Assembly: GCF_022682495.2 (NCBI RefSeq)
Contig: NC_071392.1
Coordinates: 52,105,459 to 52,169,458 of the forward strand
DNA: 64,000 nucleotides
Source of the DNA: Desmodus rotundus
Taxonomy: Eukaryota; Chordata; Mammalia; Chiroptera; Phyllostomidae
Direction: 5' to 3'
Shown: in pieces, positions 47,475 to 58,170 of the stretch
Numbering within the stretch: the stretch's first letter is position 1
Layout: every line of letters starts with the position of its first letter
Translations under genes and position numbers: made by a program
Notes under the pieces: generated by a model
The model's database searches: none
What the model was told of the DNA's origin: nothing
The model's input: the letters and a program-made list of their open reading frames with translations, nothing else

Positions 47475-47995
47475 TGAGCTTGTCAAGGTTTGATTCCACC
47501 ACTGACTAATTATAGGACATGGGGCAATTCTCTTCTTGGTATCTCAATTTCCTCAACTGTAGAAGAGCCAAATAAGTGCATAGGTACAAATTTCCCTTTC
47601 TACAATTCCAAAATCCAGACATCTCTGAAAGGCAGTAGTGTTTTCATCATTCATTTTAGCAACAAAATTGAGCTCAACTAGTATCAGGATATTTAGGGTT
47701 TTTATCCATCCCACCTCGTGTAAAAAGTAATAGGTTTTATTACAAAAGTACTAATGTATCTGATTATGAAACACTGTCCTAGATTGTACTAAGGCTGTTA
47801 TGTGATGTATGGTATGTATTTTCTACATTAACTTTCAAAACATAAAAATATTTTGAATTCTAAAACTTCTGCCCCAAGGGTTTCATATAAGGGGTTGTGG
47901 GGTAATACCTACCTCATGGTGTTTATGAGAATTAAGTAAAGTGACACCTGAAGAGCACTTAGAACAATTAATACTATTATTAATTGTGGTCTCTG
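47475..47995 (+). mobile_element. MIR SINE relic, apparently split
   Basis: The 5' half is at 47475-47590 (GGTTTGATTCCACCACTGAC, then GACATGGGGCAATTCTCTTC, then CAATTTCCTCAACTGTAGAA). The 3' half is at 47895-47995 (GGGTAATACCTACCTCATGG, GTTTATGAGAATTAAGTAAA, GAGCACTTAGAACAATTAAT). The 300 bp between are not MIR. Their two ends carry similar phrases (TACAATTCCAAAATCCAGAC and ATTCTAAAACTTCTGCCCCA), so they may be an inserted DNA transposon of unknown family. Confidence 0.65.
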
Positions 47996-48574
47996 CTTTC
48001 ATTCCAAGAAGGCTTGTGACTGTTGTTTTCCATAGGGCTAGTTGACACCAATTATGGAAAACCATGAAGAGTCCAATCTCTAATGACCATCTTCTATAAA
48101 CTTTCCTTGAGCAAACTTTATGGGAAAGAGGTGGAAAACTCACGGAGGGACAAAGCCCTGAATCACCAGGAAACCTTCACACATGGGACTCTCTTAAAAG
48201 AGATTGTTTTCTACCACATCGCCAAGTGTCTACTTCTTCCACTAAGATAGAAATTGTTAAGTGTCCTTGAGCATGTATGAGGATTTCTCTGAAGAAGCAG
48301 GAGAGGCGTGTTATCTAGTGCTGATTCTGCTTGAGTTAAAAACTACAGTTCCAGCGTTCCTGCCAGGCCATACAGACATATTTGAAACATTCTACTATAT
48401 GGACTCCACTATCCCTGATGGCTTTGCCTGTCCTGTGGTTAAGGTGATCGTGAACAAAGAAATCCCTCCAAACTGAGACAAGGGAAGGAAAAATTAATCT
48501 GAGAAACAAATTGAATAAATGATCGTTCAGAAGGATTTTCAATACCTGGGAATAATCAAAATAAGAGGCTCCTG

Positions 48575-48710
48575 CTTTAGTGAAAAGGCTTATGGCTCTG
48601 AATACCAAATTCCAGTTCCAGCTTCTACCACCACTAGCTGGGAAACCTTGGATAAGCCATTTAAACTCTCTGTGCCTCACTTTACTCATTTGTAAATTGA
48701 AAGAATCTTA
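48575..48710 (+). mobile_element. MIR SINE relic
   Basis: AGTTCCAGCTTCTACCACCA CTAGCTGGGAAACCTTGGATAAG CCATTTAAACTCTCTGTGCC TCACTTTACTCATTTGTAAA is a clear sense MIR core. Shadow open frames on both strands here are chance. Confidence 0.85.
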
Positions 48711-48931
48711 TAGATTGAAATTAATTTCTAATATTCCTCCCAATTCTGTGAATTCTGATTGTCTCCATTTTGGAAAGCTGGAAACAAACTCTTACCAATA
48801 ACTTCAAAATCGTGCATGTGACCTGACTTGAGGATTTACAGATGTGACAAACCTTATGAAACAGTTGTTAAAATATGGCTTTGTTTTTGTGTACTCCTAC
48901 ATCCCCTGAATCTGAACTCAACAAGTATTGT

Positions 48932-49419
48932 GGGGGGTTTTGGGTTTTTTTTTCAATTTTTAAATTATTTTATTGTTGTTCAATTACAGTTGGCTGCATT
49001 TTCTCCCCACCCCACTACCCCAGCACAGCCAAACCCACCTCCCTCCCCTGCTTCCACCCTCCCCCTTGGTTTTGTCCATGTGTCCTTTACAGCAGTTCCT
49101 GAAAACCCTGCTCCCCACTGTACCCTCCCCCATCCCTTCTGGCTATTGTTAGATTGTTCTTAACTTCACTGTCTCTGGTTATATTTTGTTTGCTTTTTTC
49201 TTTTGTTGATTAGGTTCCAGTTAAAGGTGAGATCATATGGTATTTGTCCCTCACTGCCTGGCTTATTTCACTTAGCATAATGCTCTCCATTTCCATCCAT
49301 GCTGTTGCAAAGGGTAGGAACTCCTTCTTTCTCTCTGCTGTGTAGAATTCCATTGTGTAAATGTACCATAGTTTTTTGACCCAATCATATGCTGATGGGC
49401 ACTTAGATTGCTTCCAGTA
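48932..49419 (-). mobile_element. Bat-type L1, 5'-truncated, antisense
   Basis: Starts with the antisense tail and TTATTGTTGTTCAATTACAG, runs through the C-rich antisense 3' UTR and ends in the ORF2 C-terminal region (GATGGGCACTTAGATTGCTT). Flanked by a perfect 14-bp TSD TCAACAAGTATTGT (48918-48931 and 49420-49433). Closely similar to 22870-23340 of the full-length copy. Confidence 0.95.
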
Positions 49420-49496
49420 TCAACAAGTATTGTTGTATGCATTAGTAAATGATTATTTTATGATATATCTGTTATTGAGGCAGAAATAGTTTCTTT

Positions 49497-49594
49497 TTTA
49501 AAATTTTTATTGTTATTCAATTACAGTTGTATGCCTTTTCTCCCCGTCCCTCCACCCCACCCCAGCCGAACCCACCTCCCTCCCCCACCTCCAC
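49497..49594 (-). mobile_element. 98-bp L1 3' end insertion, antisense
   Basis: Only the antisense tail plus about 85 bp of 3' UTR (TTATTGTTATTCAATTACAG ... CTCCCTCCCCCACCTCCAC). Flanked by CAGAAATAGTTTCTTT (49481-49496) and CAGAAATAATTTCTTT (49595-49610), 15/16 identical. It lies 78 bp from the previous L1 in the same orientation but has its own TSD, so the two are independent events. Confidence 0.93.
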
Positions 49595-50844
49595 CAGAAA
49601 TAATTTCTTTGATAGATACTAATAAGGATTGTGTTATTTAACGACTTGAAAATAATGAGTAGGATATTTTAAGCCATGCAGAAAGCCCCAAGTTATAGTG
49701 ATTTATAAGGGAAAAACTCTCTTCTCATAAAACAAGAATTCAAGAGGTAGACAGCATCATTATTAGCTCATTTGGAGCTCAAGAGGGTCATTCAAGACCC
49801 AGATTTCCTCCATGTTCTGCTCCACTGTCTTTGGAATGTTGGCTTTCTTGCAGCGGGCTCACCTGTGGTTGTAAAATAGCTACTGCATTTCTAAATGTCA
49901 CCTTTTCCAGAAGATCCCAGCAGACTTCATCTAATTTATTACTGGCCAAAATTAGGTCATATGTCCACCCTTAACCTGTCACTGGCAAGAGGACTGGGAT
50001 TCTTGCTGTCTTAGATAATGTAGGGGACATGGTTATCTTCTCTGAACAAAATCATGTTCTCTTAGACAAAAGAAAGTACAGGAATATAGTTATATGGTCA
50101 ACATATAGTGATTGCCCCAGTATTAAATATATGTGTAGTAAATACCTGATCAGTAAATGAAAGAATAAATGAATGAATGGAGAAACAAATGACATCAATA
50201 TGAAAAAGCCAAATATTAAAACATCAAATGAGTGATCCAAAGAATAAGTGCCAAAGGAGTTTTCTAGAGATGTCACTGGGACATCACTGAGCAAGAAGGG
50301 GATACAGAGAGAATGGGCACATGGGATGAACTTGGGTGGTTTGGTATGGCTCAAGGGCTGTTGAAAGCACTTCATTTCTAGGGACAGTTTGATCCAATGT
50401 AGGAAAGTAGAAATACATATAAAGGTAGTATTGGCAAGGGGGACACTGAATGAAGCAAGGAAGTTTCAATAGGGGACAGTAATTGAGAATCAATCTGGAA
50501 GTATTGACTTTATTGCTCAGTTAATTGGCTAGACTTTATTCTATTGGTAATGGGAAGGATTTCTTTTTAGTCTTATTGAGCTATATTTTACATAAAATAA
50601 AATTCACCTTTTTAGGACACAGTTTCATGAATTTTGCCAAACACATACACCACAATCACGATAAAGAAGAGTTCCCAAAAATGTTCCTTCATGTCCTTTT
50701 GTAATCAACTCCTTCTTGACCCCCAAACCTGGAAACCACTCATCTGTTTTCTGTCCTAACAGTTTTGCTTTTTCCTGAATGTCATATATGGCCTTTTGAG
50801 TCTGGCTCCTTTCACTTAGTACATACAAGAGATTCACCTGTAGC

Positions 50845-50856
50845 AAAAGTTAGTTC
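50845..50856. repeat. Left TSD of HAL1
   Basis: AAAAGTTAGTTC, repeated exactly at 52866-52877. Confidence 0.85.
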
Positions 50857-51080
50857 TGGGAGAACCAAGATGGAGGCGTAGGTAGACACACTGCACCTCC
50901 TCACACAACCAGAACTGACAGAAAATCAAATGGCAAGGAAGTCCGATACCAAGGAGATAAAAAATAAACATTCATCCAGACCGGTAGGAGGGGTGGAGAT
51001 GGGCAGCCGGGGCGGAGAGGACTCGCGTGGCCATTGTGGGACTGAGACAGGTGACCAAGACTGGCAGAGTGTGGGACTAA

Positions 51081-51260
51081 CGGGGCAGGCAGTCTGACCA
51101 CTAGCAGACCCTGAGGCCCTACATTCATGCACAGATAAACCAAGAGGGCTGGACTCAGAATGGCGGAGAACGGGGCAGACAGTGTGCTGAGTAGCACCCT
51201 GCGGCCCCACATTCACGCATTGATAAACCGGGACGAATGGTGGGGAGCGAAGCAGACCAC
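51081..51260 (+). repeat. About 90-bp tandem duplication in HAL1 5' UTR
   Basis: CGGGGCAGGCAGTCTGACCA (51081) recurs as CGGGGCAGACAGTGTGCTGA (51171). Each is followed by CCTGAGGCCC/CCTGCGGCCC, ACATTCATGCACAGATAAAC / ACATTCACGCATTGATAAAC. A third, degraded start appears near 51246 (GCGAAGCAGACCACAC). Confidence 0.8.
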
Positions 51261-51628
51261 ACAACCCAGGGCTCCAGCGCAGGGAAATAAAGCCTCAAAC
51301 CTCTGATTGAAAACAACCAGGGGGGTTGGAGCGGCAGCAGGAGAAACTCACAGCCTCACAGGAGAGGTCATTGGAGAGACCCACAGGGGCCTAGAGTGTG
51401 CACAAGCCCACTTGGGAACCAGCACCAGAGGGGCCCAATTTAATTGTGGGTAGCAGAGGGAGTGACTAAAATCTGGTGGAGAGTGGAGCGAGAGCCATTG
51501 CTCCCTCTCGGCCCCTCCCCCGTGTACAGCCTCATAGTGCAGCGATCACTGTTACCCCTCCCCGGGGAACACCTAAAGCACCGCCCCTTTAAGTACCAGA
51601 TGCGCCAAGACAAAAAAAAAAAAAAAAA

Positions 51629-52466
51629 ATGGCGCAAATGACAGAACACTTCAAAGCTCCAGAAATAATTCAAGCAGCAAACAGATAGCCAACCTATCAG
51701 ATGCACAGTTCAAAATGCTGGTAATAAGGATGCTCACAGAATTGGTTGAATTGGGTCGAAAACTAGACGAAAAAATGAAGGCTATGCTAAGAGAGACAAA
51801 GGAAAATGTACAGGGAACCAATAGTGAGGCGAAGGAAACTGGGACTCAAATCAACGGTGTAGGGACCAGAAGGAAGAAAGAAAGATCCAACCAGAAAAGA
51901 AGGAAGAAACAAGAATTCGGAAAAATGAAGAGAGGCTTAGGAACCTCCAGGACATCTTGAAACATTCCAACATCCTAATTATAGGGGTGCCAGAAGGAGA
52001 AGAGGAAGAACAAAAAATTGAAAACTTATTTGAACAAATAATGAAGGAGAACTTCCCTCATCTGGCAAAGGAAATAGACTTCCAGGAAGTCCAGGAAGCT
52101 CAGAGAGTCCCAAAGAAGCTGGACCCAAGGAGGAACACACCAAGGCACATCATCATTACATTACCCAAGATGAAACAGAAGGAGAGAATCTTAGAAGCAG
52201 CAAGAGAAAAGAACACAGTTACCTACAAAGGAGTTCCCATAAGACTGTCAGCTGATTTCTCCAAAGAGACCTTACAGGCAAGAAGGGGCTGGCAAGAAGT
52301 GTTCCAAGTCATGAAAGGCAAGGGCCTACATCCAAGATTACTGTATCCAGCAAAGCTATCATTTAGAATGGAAGGGAAGATAAAGTGCTTCTCAGATAAG
52401 GTCAAGTTAAAGAAGTTCATCATCACCAAGCCCTTATTATATGATATGTTAAAGGGACTTACCTAA
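51629..52466 (+). pseudogene. HAL1 ORF1p-like gene, two frameshifts
   Basis: ATG at 51629 follows an A tract and reads 19 codons to a TAG at 51686-51688. A one-base shift gives IANLSDAQFKMLVIRMLTEL and a Lys/Glu-rich coiled-coil-like stretch (to about 51860). A second shift enters the frame of 51957-52466. That frame encodes MKHSNILIIGVPEGEEEEQ, QEVQEAQRVPKKLDPRR, TVTYKGVPIRLSADFSKETL, LHPRLLYPAKLSFRMEGKIK and ends PLLYDMLKGLT at 52466. The RRM and C-terminal domain are intact over 169 residues. ORF1p is a cytoplasmic nucleic-acid chaperone; this copy cannot make the whole protein. Confidence 0.88.
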
Positions 52467-53599
52467 GAAAAAGAAGATCAAAAATATGAACAGTAAAAAT
52501 GACAGCAAACTCACAGTTATTAACGACCACATCTAAAACAAAAACAAGAGCAAACTAGGCAAACAACTAGAACAGGAACAGAACCATAGAGATGGAGATC
52601 ACATGGAGGGTTGTCAATAGGGGAGTGGGAGGGGGAGAGTGGGAGAAAGGTACAGGGAATAAGTAGCATAGATGATAGGTGGAAAATAGACAGGGGGAGG
52701 GTAAGAATAGTGTAGGAAATGTAGAAGCCAAAGAACTTATAAGTATGACCCATGGACATGAACTATACGGGGGGAATGTGGGAGGGAGGGGGTGGGCAGG
52801 ATGGAGTGGAGTGAGGGGGGAGAAATGGGACAACTGTAATAGCATAATCAATAAATATATTTAAAAAAAGTTAGTTCCTTTTAATTTGAACGGGATTTCA
52901 TTGTGTGGATATGCCACAGTTTGTTTATACATTTGTCCATTGAAAGATATTTGCATAGTTTCTCATTTTTTGTCAATTATGTATGAGGCCAGTACAAATA
53001 TTTGCATATAGGTTTTTTCTATAAACATAAGTTTGTATTTCTCTCTGTAAGATATTTAAGAATAAAATTGCTAGGTTATATGGTAAGTGTGTGTTTAACT
53101 TTATAAGAAATAGTCAAACTGTTTTCTAAAGTGGTTTGCCATTTTATAATCTCACCCACAATGTATGAGCATCCCAGTTATTTCACATCCTCATCATCAC
53201 TTGGAATTGCCAATTTGGGTTTCTTTCTTTTTCTTTTCCTTTATTTAGTTTAGCCACTGTAACAAGTGTGTACAGGCATCTCATTATGGCTTTCATTTTC
53301 ATTTCTCCAATGATTAACAATCTTTTATATGCTTATTTTCCTTCTATAAAATTTCTTTTGTAAAGTGTCTAATTAGAAAGATTTTAATTTTTTAGGTCAT
53401 AACATGATCAAAGCAAACTTTTAGAAATATGAGTTTGGAAGGAGGGTGTTGGTGATACAGAAATCAGATAGAGGCTATTGCGTAAGCCAAATAAGATGTG
53501 ATGAGAAGGGCAGAATATTCTCACCTAGTATATTTGTTCTAACAAATAAATATCAAACATTGAAATCACTCTGCATTGTGCTTTCCAGTATAGTGAAAA

Positions 53600-53850
53600 T
53601 AATGATTTCTACCACTTATGATGAACCAGACACATGCAGGCACTCATGTGCACTTTACAGATATGAACTCATTTAATCGTCACACCACAACCATGGGGTT
53701 CTAGTTATCATCCTTGTTTTACATCTGAGAAAACAGAGGTACAGACACCAAAATCACTCACTTAACATCATACAGCTAGCAAGTGGCTACTGGGGGATTT
53801 GAGCACTGACATCTATCTGCCTTTGTGGTCACCACATGATACTGATCTAC
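53600..53850 (-). mobile_element. MIR SINE relic, near full length
   Basis: TGCACTTTACAGATATGAAC, TCATTTAATCGTCACACCAC, GTTATCATCCTTGTTTTACA, TCTGAGAAAACAGAGGTACAG, CATACAGCTAGCAAGTGGCT follow antisense MIR in complete order. Confidence 0.88.
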
Positions 53851-55139
53851 TAGAAGCATCTCCATTAATATTTATTAAATTCATTGAATTAACAAACTAT
53901 AAGAAATCACCAGTCATACCAATTTAAAATCAAAACTGGTTTGACAGAGATGTCAGATGTAACTCTGCTCAATAATATACAGCATATATGCCATCTTGTT
54001 TGGATAATGTTCTTCCTTATTTATCCAACTGGGTCCAAAATAGTGGTCTCCAAAAGGGAAAAAACCCCACCACTACTTGGCCAGTGCATATTTGAGCCAC
54101 TTCCTCACTCGGCCAGATATACACTCTCTCGACACCAGGCTCCAGTGGAAGCCCAGCATCACTGTTCAGGAGCACATATGCCCCTCAAGAGCATGACAGC
54201 AGCAGCCTTCTAAACCACTTCTACAGCTCCAGAAAGATGAGAGAGAACAAATGAACAACAACAACAAAAACCCACAACAAAAAGCTCTTTTATGCTTTCT
54301 CATTTCTTAGTTCAGCTGTAAGAGTTGTTTCCCTGAGTCCCCCAAGAAGAGATGAGGTGCTAATTGTAGTATCAATAATTCAGTCTAGGGACCAGGTCAA
54401 TTTGTGCTACTCAGTCAAAATGGGCACATTTTTAGAGTTTCTATCATAAAAGTCTGAAAAGCCCAGCTTTGTTAGGATAATAAATTAATCTCCAGAAATG
54501 AAGTCCCTGGAATCCATCTGTTTTGTCTCAGGCAGGAAATTGAGACTTTGCTTCCCCCCACCCTGTGGGAACCTTCCTTGAAACAAGTATTTGATATTGT
54601 GCTCCATCCACGATGCATACATGGACAATGAAGAGGTGGGAGGCTATACAGAAATGTCAGATCTATTTTTGGTGCCAGAAAGTTTTCAGGCCATTGACAA
54701 TTTAAGACACACAACATTAATCTACAGCTTCTTAAAACAAGACGCTTGTTGAGAGAGGAGACTTAAAGAAACCTCTCATGAAAAAGGTAATGGTATTTGA
54801 TGAATTTCCATTAAATGACTTAATCTCTTCTCAGTAATGTCCATTGTGAAATCAGAGATAGGTTTTCTCCTGGGGAAAATGTTGGTTTATAATACTTCCA
54901 GATGAAATAAGACTGTAAAGTGGAAAACTTAAAAAACCCTAAAATTGTATATTTTTAAAAGACAAAATTTGTGATGATACTTATGTTTCAACTGCTATGA
55001 ACTTTAGATTGAGCTGTGTCATTCCAAAATGTAGTCATATTTGAAAATGATTCTAAAAGGAAGATGACACATCTTATCCCACTCCCCATACCTTCCTGTA
55101 CTGTGGCAAATCCCACACACCTGCCCTTTTTTAACTGCA
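53851..55139. other. Unclassified intronic DNA
   Basis: AT-rich, no repeat I can name, apart from an AAC-rich run at 54251-54282. Open frames (for example 53941-54213) lack any family resemblance or splice context. Confidence 0.55.
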
Positions 55140-55264
55140 GGAAAGTCTGATTTTGTGGCAAGAGCCAGGCTTCAGTATTATCTACTCACTGCCTATGTGG
55201 CCGTGAAAAATTTCCTTCTCAAAAAATAAATTTTCTCATCTATAATGTGGGCATAATATTTACA
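55140..55264 (+). mobile_element. MIR SINE relic
   Basis: GGCAAGAGCCAGGCTTCAGT, CTCACTGCCTATGTGGCCGT, GAAAAATTTCCTTCTCAAAA and TTTTCTCATCTATAATGTGGGCATAATA follow sense MIR. Confidence 0.7.
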
Positions 55265-55645
55265 CCTATGATGTCACTTATATGTGGAATCTAAAGAAAG
55301 CCAAACTCATAAAAACAGAGAGTAAAATATGTTTATGGGGTGGAGGATAAGACTGATGATGTTTAAGGGTACAAACTTGCAACAAGTAATAAGCCATAGA
55401 GATCTAAAGCACAATATGATGAGTATAAAAACATTATTATACTATAATCATCAAACTTGCCAAGAGACAAGAACTGTATTCCAACCACTGAAAAAGAAAG
55501 GATAATTATGTCATGAGATAGAGGTGCTAAGTATCACTGCAATTGTAGTCATATTACAATATATAAGTGTACAAAATTAGCATGTTGTACACCTTAAATT
55601 TACATGATATTATGTCATATATATTCAATTAAAAATAAATTGAAA
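55265..55645 (+). mobile_element. Old L1 (L1M-type) 3' end
   Basis: GATGTCACTTATATGTGGAATC, ACTCATAAAAACAGAGAGTA, GGGTACAAACTTGCAACAAG, AATTATGTCATGAGATAGAG, GTTGTACACCTTAAATTTAC, ending TTCAATTAAAAATAAA. Clear sense 3' UTR of a middle-aged mammalian L1. Confidence 0.88.
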
Positions 55646-56599
55646 AAATTTTCTAGGTAAATATGAGGATAATTTGAGTCAATGAAAGAATATGATGGAG
55701 AAAAACAACAAAAGACTAGAAAAATTAGTCAATAAATAGTGTTACCTACCAAAGCTATTTGTGTATAATGAAATATGAAACATAAATTTCATTATGAATC
55801 TTTTATTGGAATTTTCTGCCTGAATAAACTTATTTGCACTTAAAAAAGAATATTTTTTGAGGATTTAATAGATTAATATCTGTAAAGTACCTGGAATAGA
55901 ATAGAATAGTCACCATTGTATTAATAGTTCCCTTTGCTTAAAATTATAATATCATAAAGTCAGAAGGAATCTTATGTAAAGTGATCATTCATTCTTCTGT
56001 GTGTATTTGCATGCACACACACACATTTTAAACAAATCATATAATATTAATACAGGGAAGATCATAGCAATGAATCTACACTATGCAGTTTCCAAATCCA
56101 AGCTGGGTATTTAAAATTATGGTTCCCCTTCATACTTACCATGAACAGAATCACTATATTCAACTCAGAAGACCTCAAGCTGCCATCAGTTCTTCCTCAG
56201 TATTACTTTATAACTGCCCCTTGCCCAGAAATGATTCTTCAATTAGAAGTGATTTGATTTACAAATATCTGCGTTTTAATGATCCAGAAGGCAGAAGCAG
56301 CCACAAATACTCCAAATAGCTTTTAATATTTCCAAAAGACTATTGGGAATCTCTGAACTTCACAGCAACCCATGAAAAAGTTGTCTTGAAGATATCAAAA
56401 TTCTATAACTTTGTACATATTTATAGAAATAATGTGGGGTTTTAGATAATGAGTTGCTAAAGTAAGAGTTTCATTGAGTGAATTACTATCAAGCAAAGTT
56501 AATGTCTACTTTGGTTCTATACATCATGGAGGTAAATATCTTTATTTTTTAATTATGATTTTTTAATATAAGACATACACAAATATAAAAATTTTATTT

Positions 56600-56695
56600 T
56601 ATTTTTTACTTTAAAAAAATTATTTTATTGTTGTTCAAGTATAGTTAGCTGTCTGCATGTATCCCCTACCACCCCTCCTTGGTGTTGTCCATGTC
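56600..56695 (-). mobile_element. Degraded bat-type L1 3' end
   Basis: TTATTTTATTGTTGTTCAAGTATAGTTAGCTG... with CCCTACCACCCCTCCTTGGT GTTGTCCATGTC resembles the antisense 3' UTR of the L1 at 48932, shorter and more diverged. Confidence 0.75.
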
Positions 56696-57699
56696 TTTAA
56701 AGGTTAAACTTGCTGGGAGAAAATATGTAGCCCTGGTTTAAGATCTTGAATTGAAGATAATATCAAATTAATTTATTCATAAATTTTGACCCAAGTACAA
56801 TTTTTGTGAGGCCTACCCAGTTCTCCTCTGCTTCTGAATTCTACAACATGAAAATAATTTGTGATTACCTACCCTACACTTTTGTACAAAGTCATCAGGG
56901 TCTCTACATTCTGTTTATTATTATACCCTCTGGGAGAATGTTAGCAAAGTTGTTAGCCCCAAAATTTGTCTCAGTAGTAATATTTACTGCTTTGAAAGGA
57001 AATCTTTCTTTACAACTTGGCTTTTGATCAATTTTTCACCTTCAATTTAAACCTTTTAATAAGAGACTGCTGTCCCTGACACATTTTTCTTTATCTGGCA
57101 GTCTATTAATTCTACATACTTGGTTAGGATTGAACACAAATGTGAGTCTCTTTCCATCTAGGAGGAGCTTAGTTGTTGCAGAACATCATGTTATCATCCC
57201 TAGTGGTAATCCTGGTTATCCCAAATAACACAAAGAATGCACAAAGTTCTAGCTAGATCAGTAGAGAGCACTGATAGGAAGAAACACAATCCTTAAAAAG
57301 TCGAAGGAAAAACCAAACAATTTGACCAAGTATGTATCATGGCTTTGATGGCCTTTGTTGCCACTGTTACCACTATTTCAAACCTTTTTTTCCCTACAAA
57401 CATAGTTAAGGGGACAAAGATGACATCAGCAAATGAGCAAAAGATGTATAGAAGAAAAACTTAAATATTATTCATGATTCAGCTTTTTCTCTTTCCTCTC
57501 ATTGACCATATCAGGGAACACATATCTTTGAGTTTTGGGGTAACTGGTAAGAGAGAAAGAAACAAATAAGACTTTAACATGATTAAAAATGAACCCAACA
57601 TTTTTTTGCCACCTGATATCACCTTTTAAAATTTTTTCATTGGATTAACACTGGTCAACCTTTGGAGAGACAATCAATGAAATCATATTTTTCTTCCAT

Positions 57700-57870
57700 T
57701 AGCGAATATGCACTGAGTCCCTCCTGTGTCCCAGGCTTTGAGGTTGGCACTGGGACTATAATGGAGGACCCCAAAAGACCTGGTTTCCCAGGAGACATTC
57801 CAATGAAGGGCAGTCATTTATCCAAAGAAGTGCACAGACAACACAGTACTTATCAGTAGTATGAAGAGGG
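57700..57870 (-). mobile_element. L2 LINE 3' fragment
   Basis: CACTGAGTCCCTCCTGTGTC, CCAGGCTTTGAGGTTGGCAC, TGGGACTATAATGGAGGACC follows antisense L2 3' order. Confidence 0.6.
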
Positions 57871-57964
57871 AAAACAGTTTCATGACACAGAAAATAAGGG
57901 GACTGTGATTTAGATCAAAATAGTTCAGATTTACCTCTTGTAAAAGTAACATTTAAGGAACATT

Positions 57965-58170
57965 AATGGTTAAGCCAGGCTACCTGGTATTGAGTCTCAC
58001 CTCCAGCCTAATTATTTGACCTACTAAACTTGCCAGAGCCTTGGTTCCATCATGTAAAATTCAGACAAAAAAAAAAAAAGTTCTCTCTATCTCATGAAAT
58101 TAATGGCCTGATTCTCTCAGTGAGTTAATTCTTATAACTGGTTTAATAAATATAAGCTATTATCACTACC
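57965..58170 (+). mobile_element. MIR SINE relic
   Basis: TTAAGCCAGGCTACCTGGTA, TTATTTGACCTACTAAACTT, GCCTTGGTTCCATCATGTAA and GAGTTAATTCTTATAACTGG follow sense MIR. A 13-A run interrupts it. It ends in an imperfect trinucleotide run (58160-58215). Confidence 0.65.

Larger units (their letters stand above)
50857..52869 (+). mobile_element. Full-length HAL1 (half-L1), inactive
   Basis: About 2.0 kb in sense to the host gene. It begins TGGGAGAACCAAGATGGAGG (L1-like 5' end) and has a roughly 770-bp GC-rich 5' UTR with a two-copy tandem repeat, a 17-A tract and an ORF1-like region (51629-52466). A 3' UTR without any ORF2 follows, and the tail ends ...CAACTGTAATAGCATAATCA ATAAATATATTT. The 12-bp TSD is exact. 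HAL1s are known non-autonomous relatives that keep ORF1 but depend on an L1 reverse transcriptase supplied in trans. Two frameshifts kill ORF1, so the copy is inert. An AATAAA occurs near the tail in host-sense orientation. Confidence 0.9.
50560..53420 (-). mobile_element. Old L1M 3' end, split by HAL1
   Basis: Left part 50560-50856 (TATTGAGCTATATTTTACATA, ACAGTTTCATGAATTTTGCC, TCTGTTTTCTGTCCTAACAG, GGCTCCTTTCACTTAGTACA) and right part 52878-53420 (TTCATTGTGTGGATATGCCA, ATTTGTCCATTGAAAGATAT, AAATTGCTAGGTTATATGGT, CAAACTGTTTTCTAAAGTGG, ATCTCACCCACAATGTATGA) form one antisense old L1 whose continuity is restored when the HAL1 is removed. Confidence 0.88.

Noticed and set aside
48828..49163. Pro/Phe-rich 111-residue frame
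   Set aside because: Antisense of the L1 G-rich 3' UTR; the same frame type recurs at every copy (for example 52567-52851 for HAL1).
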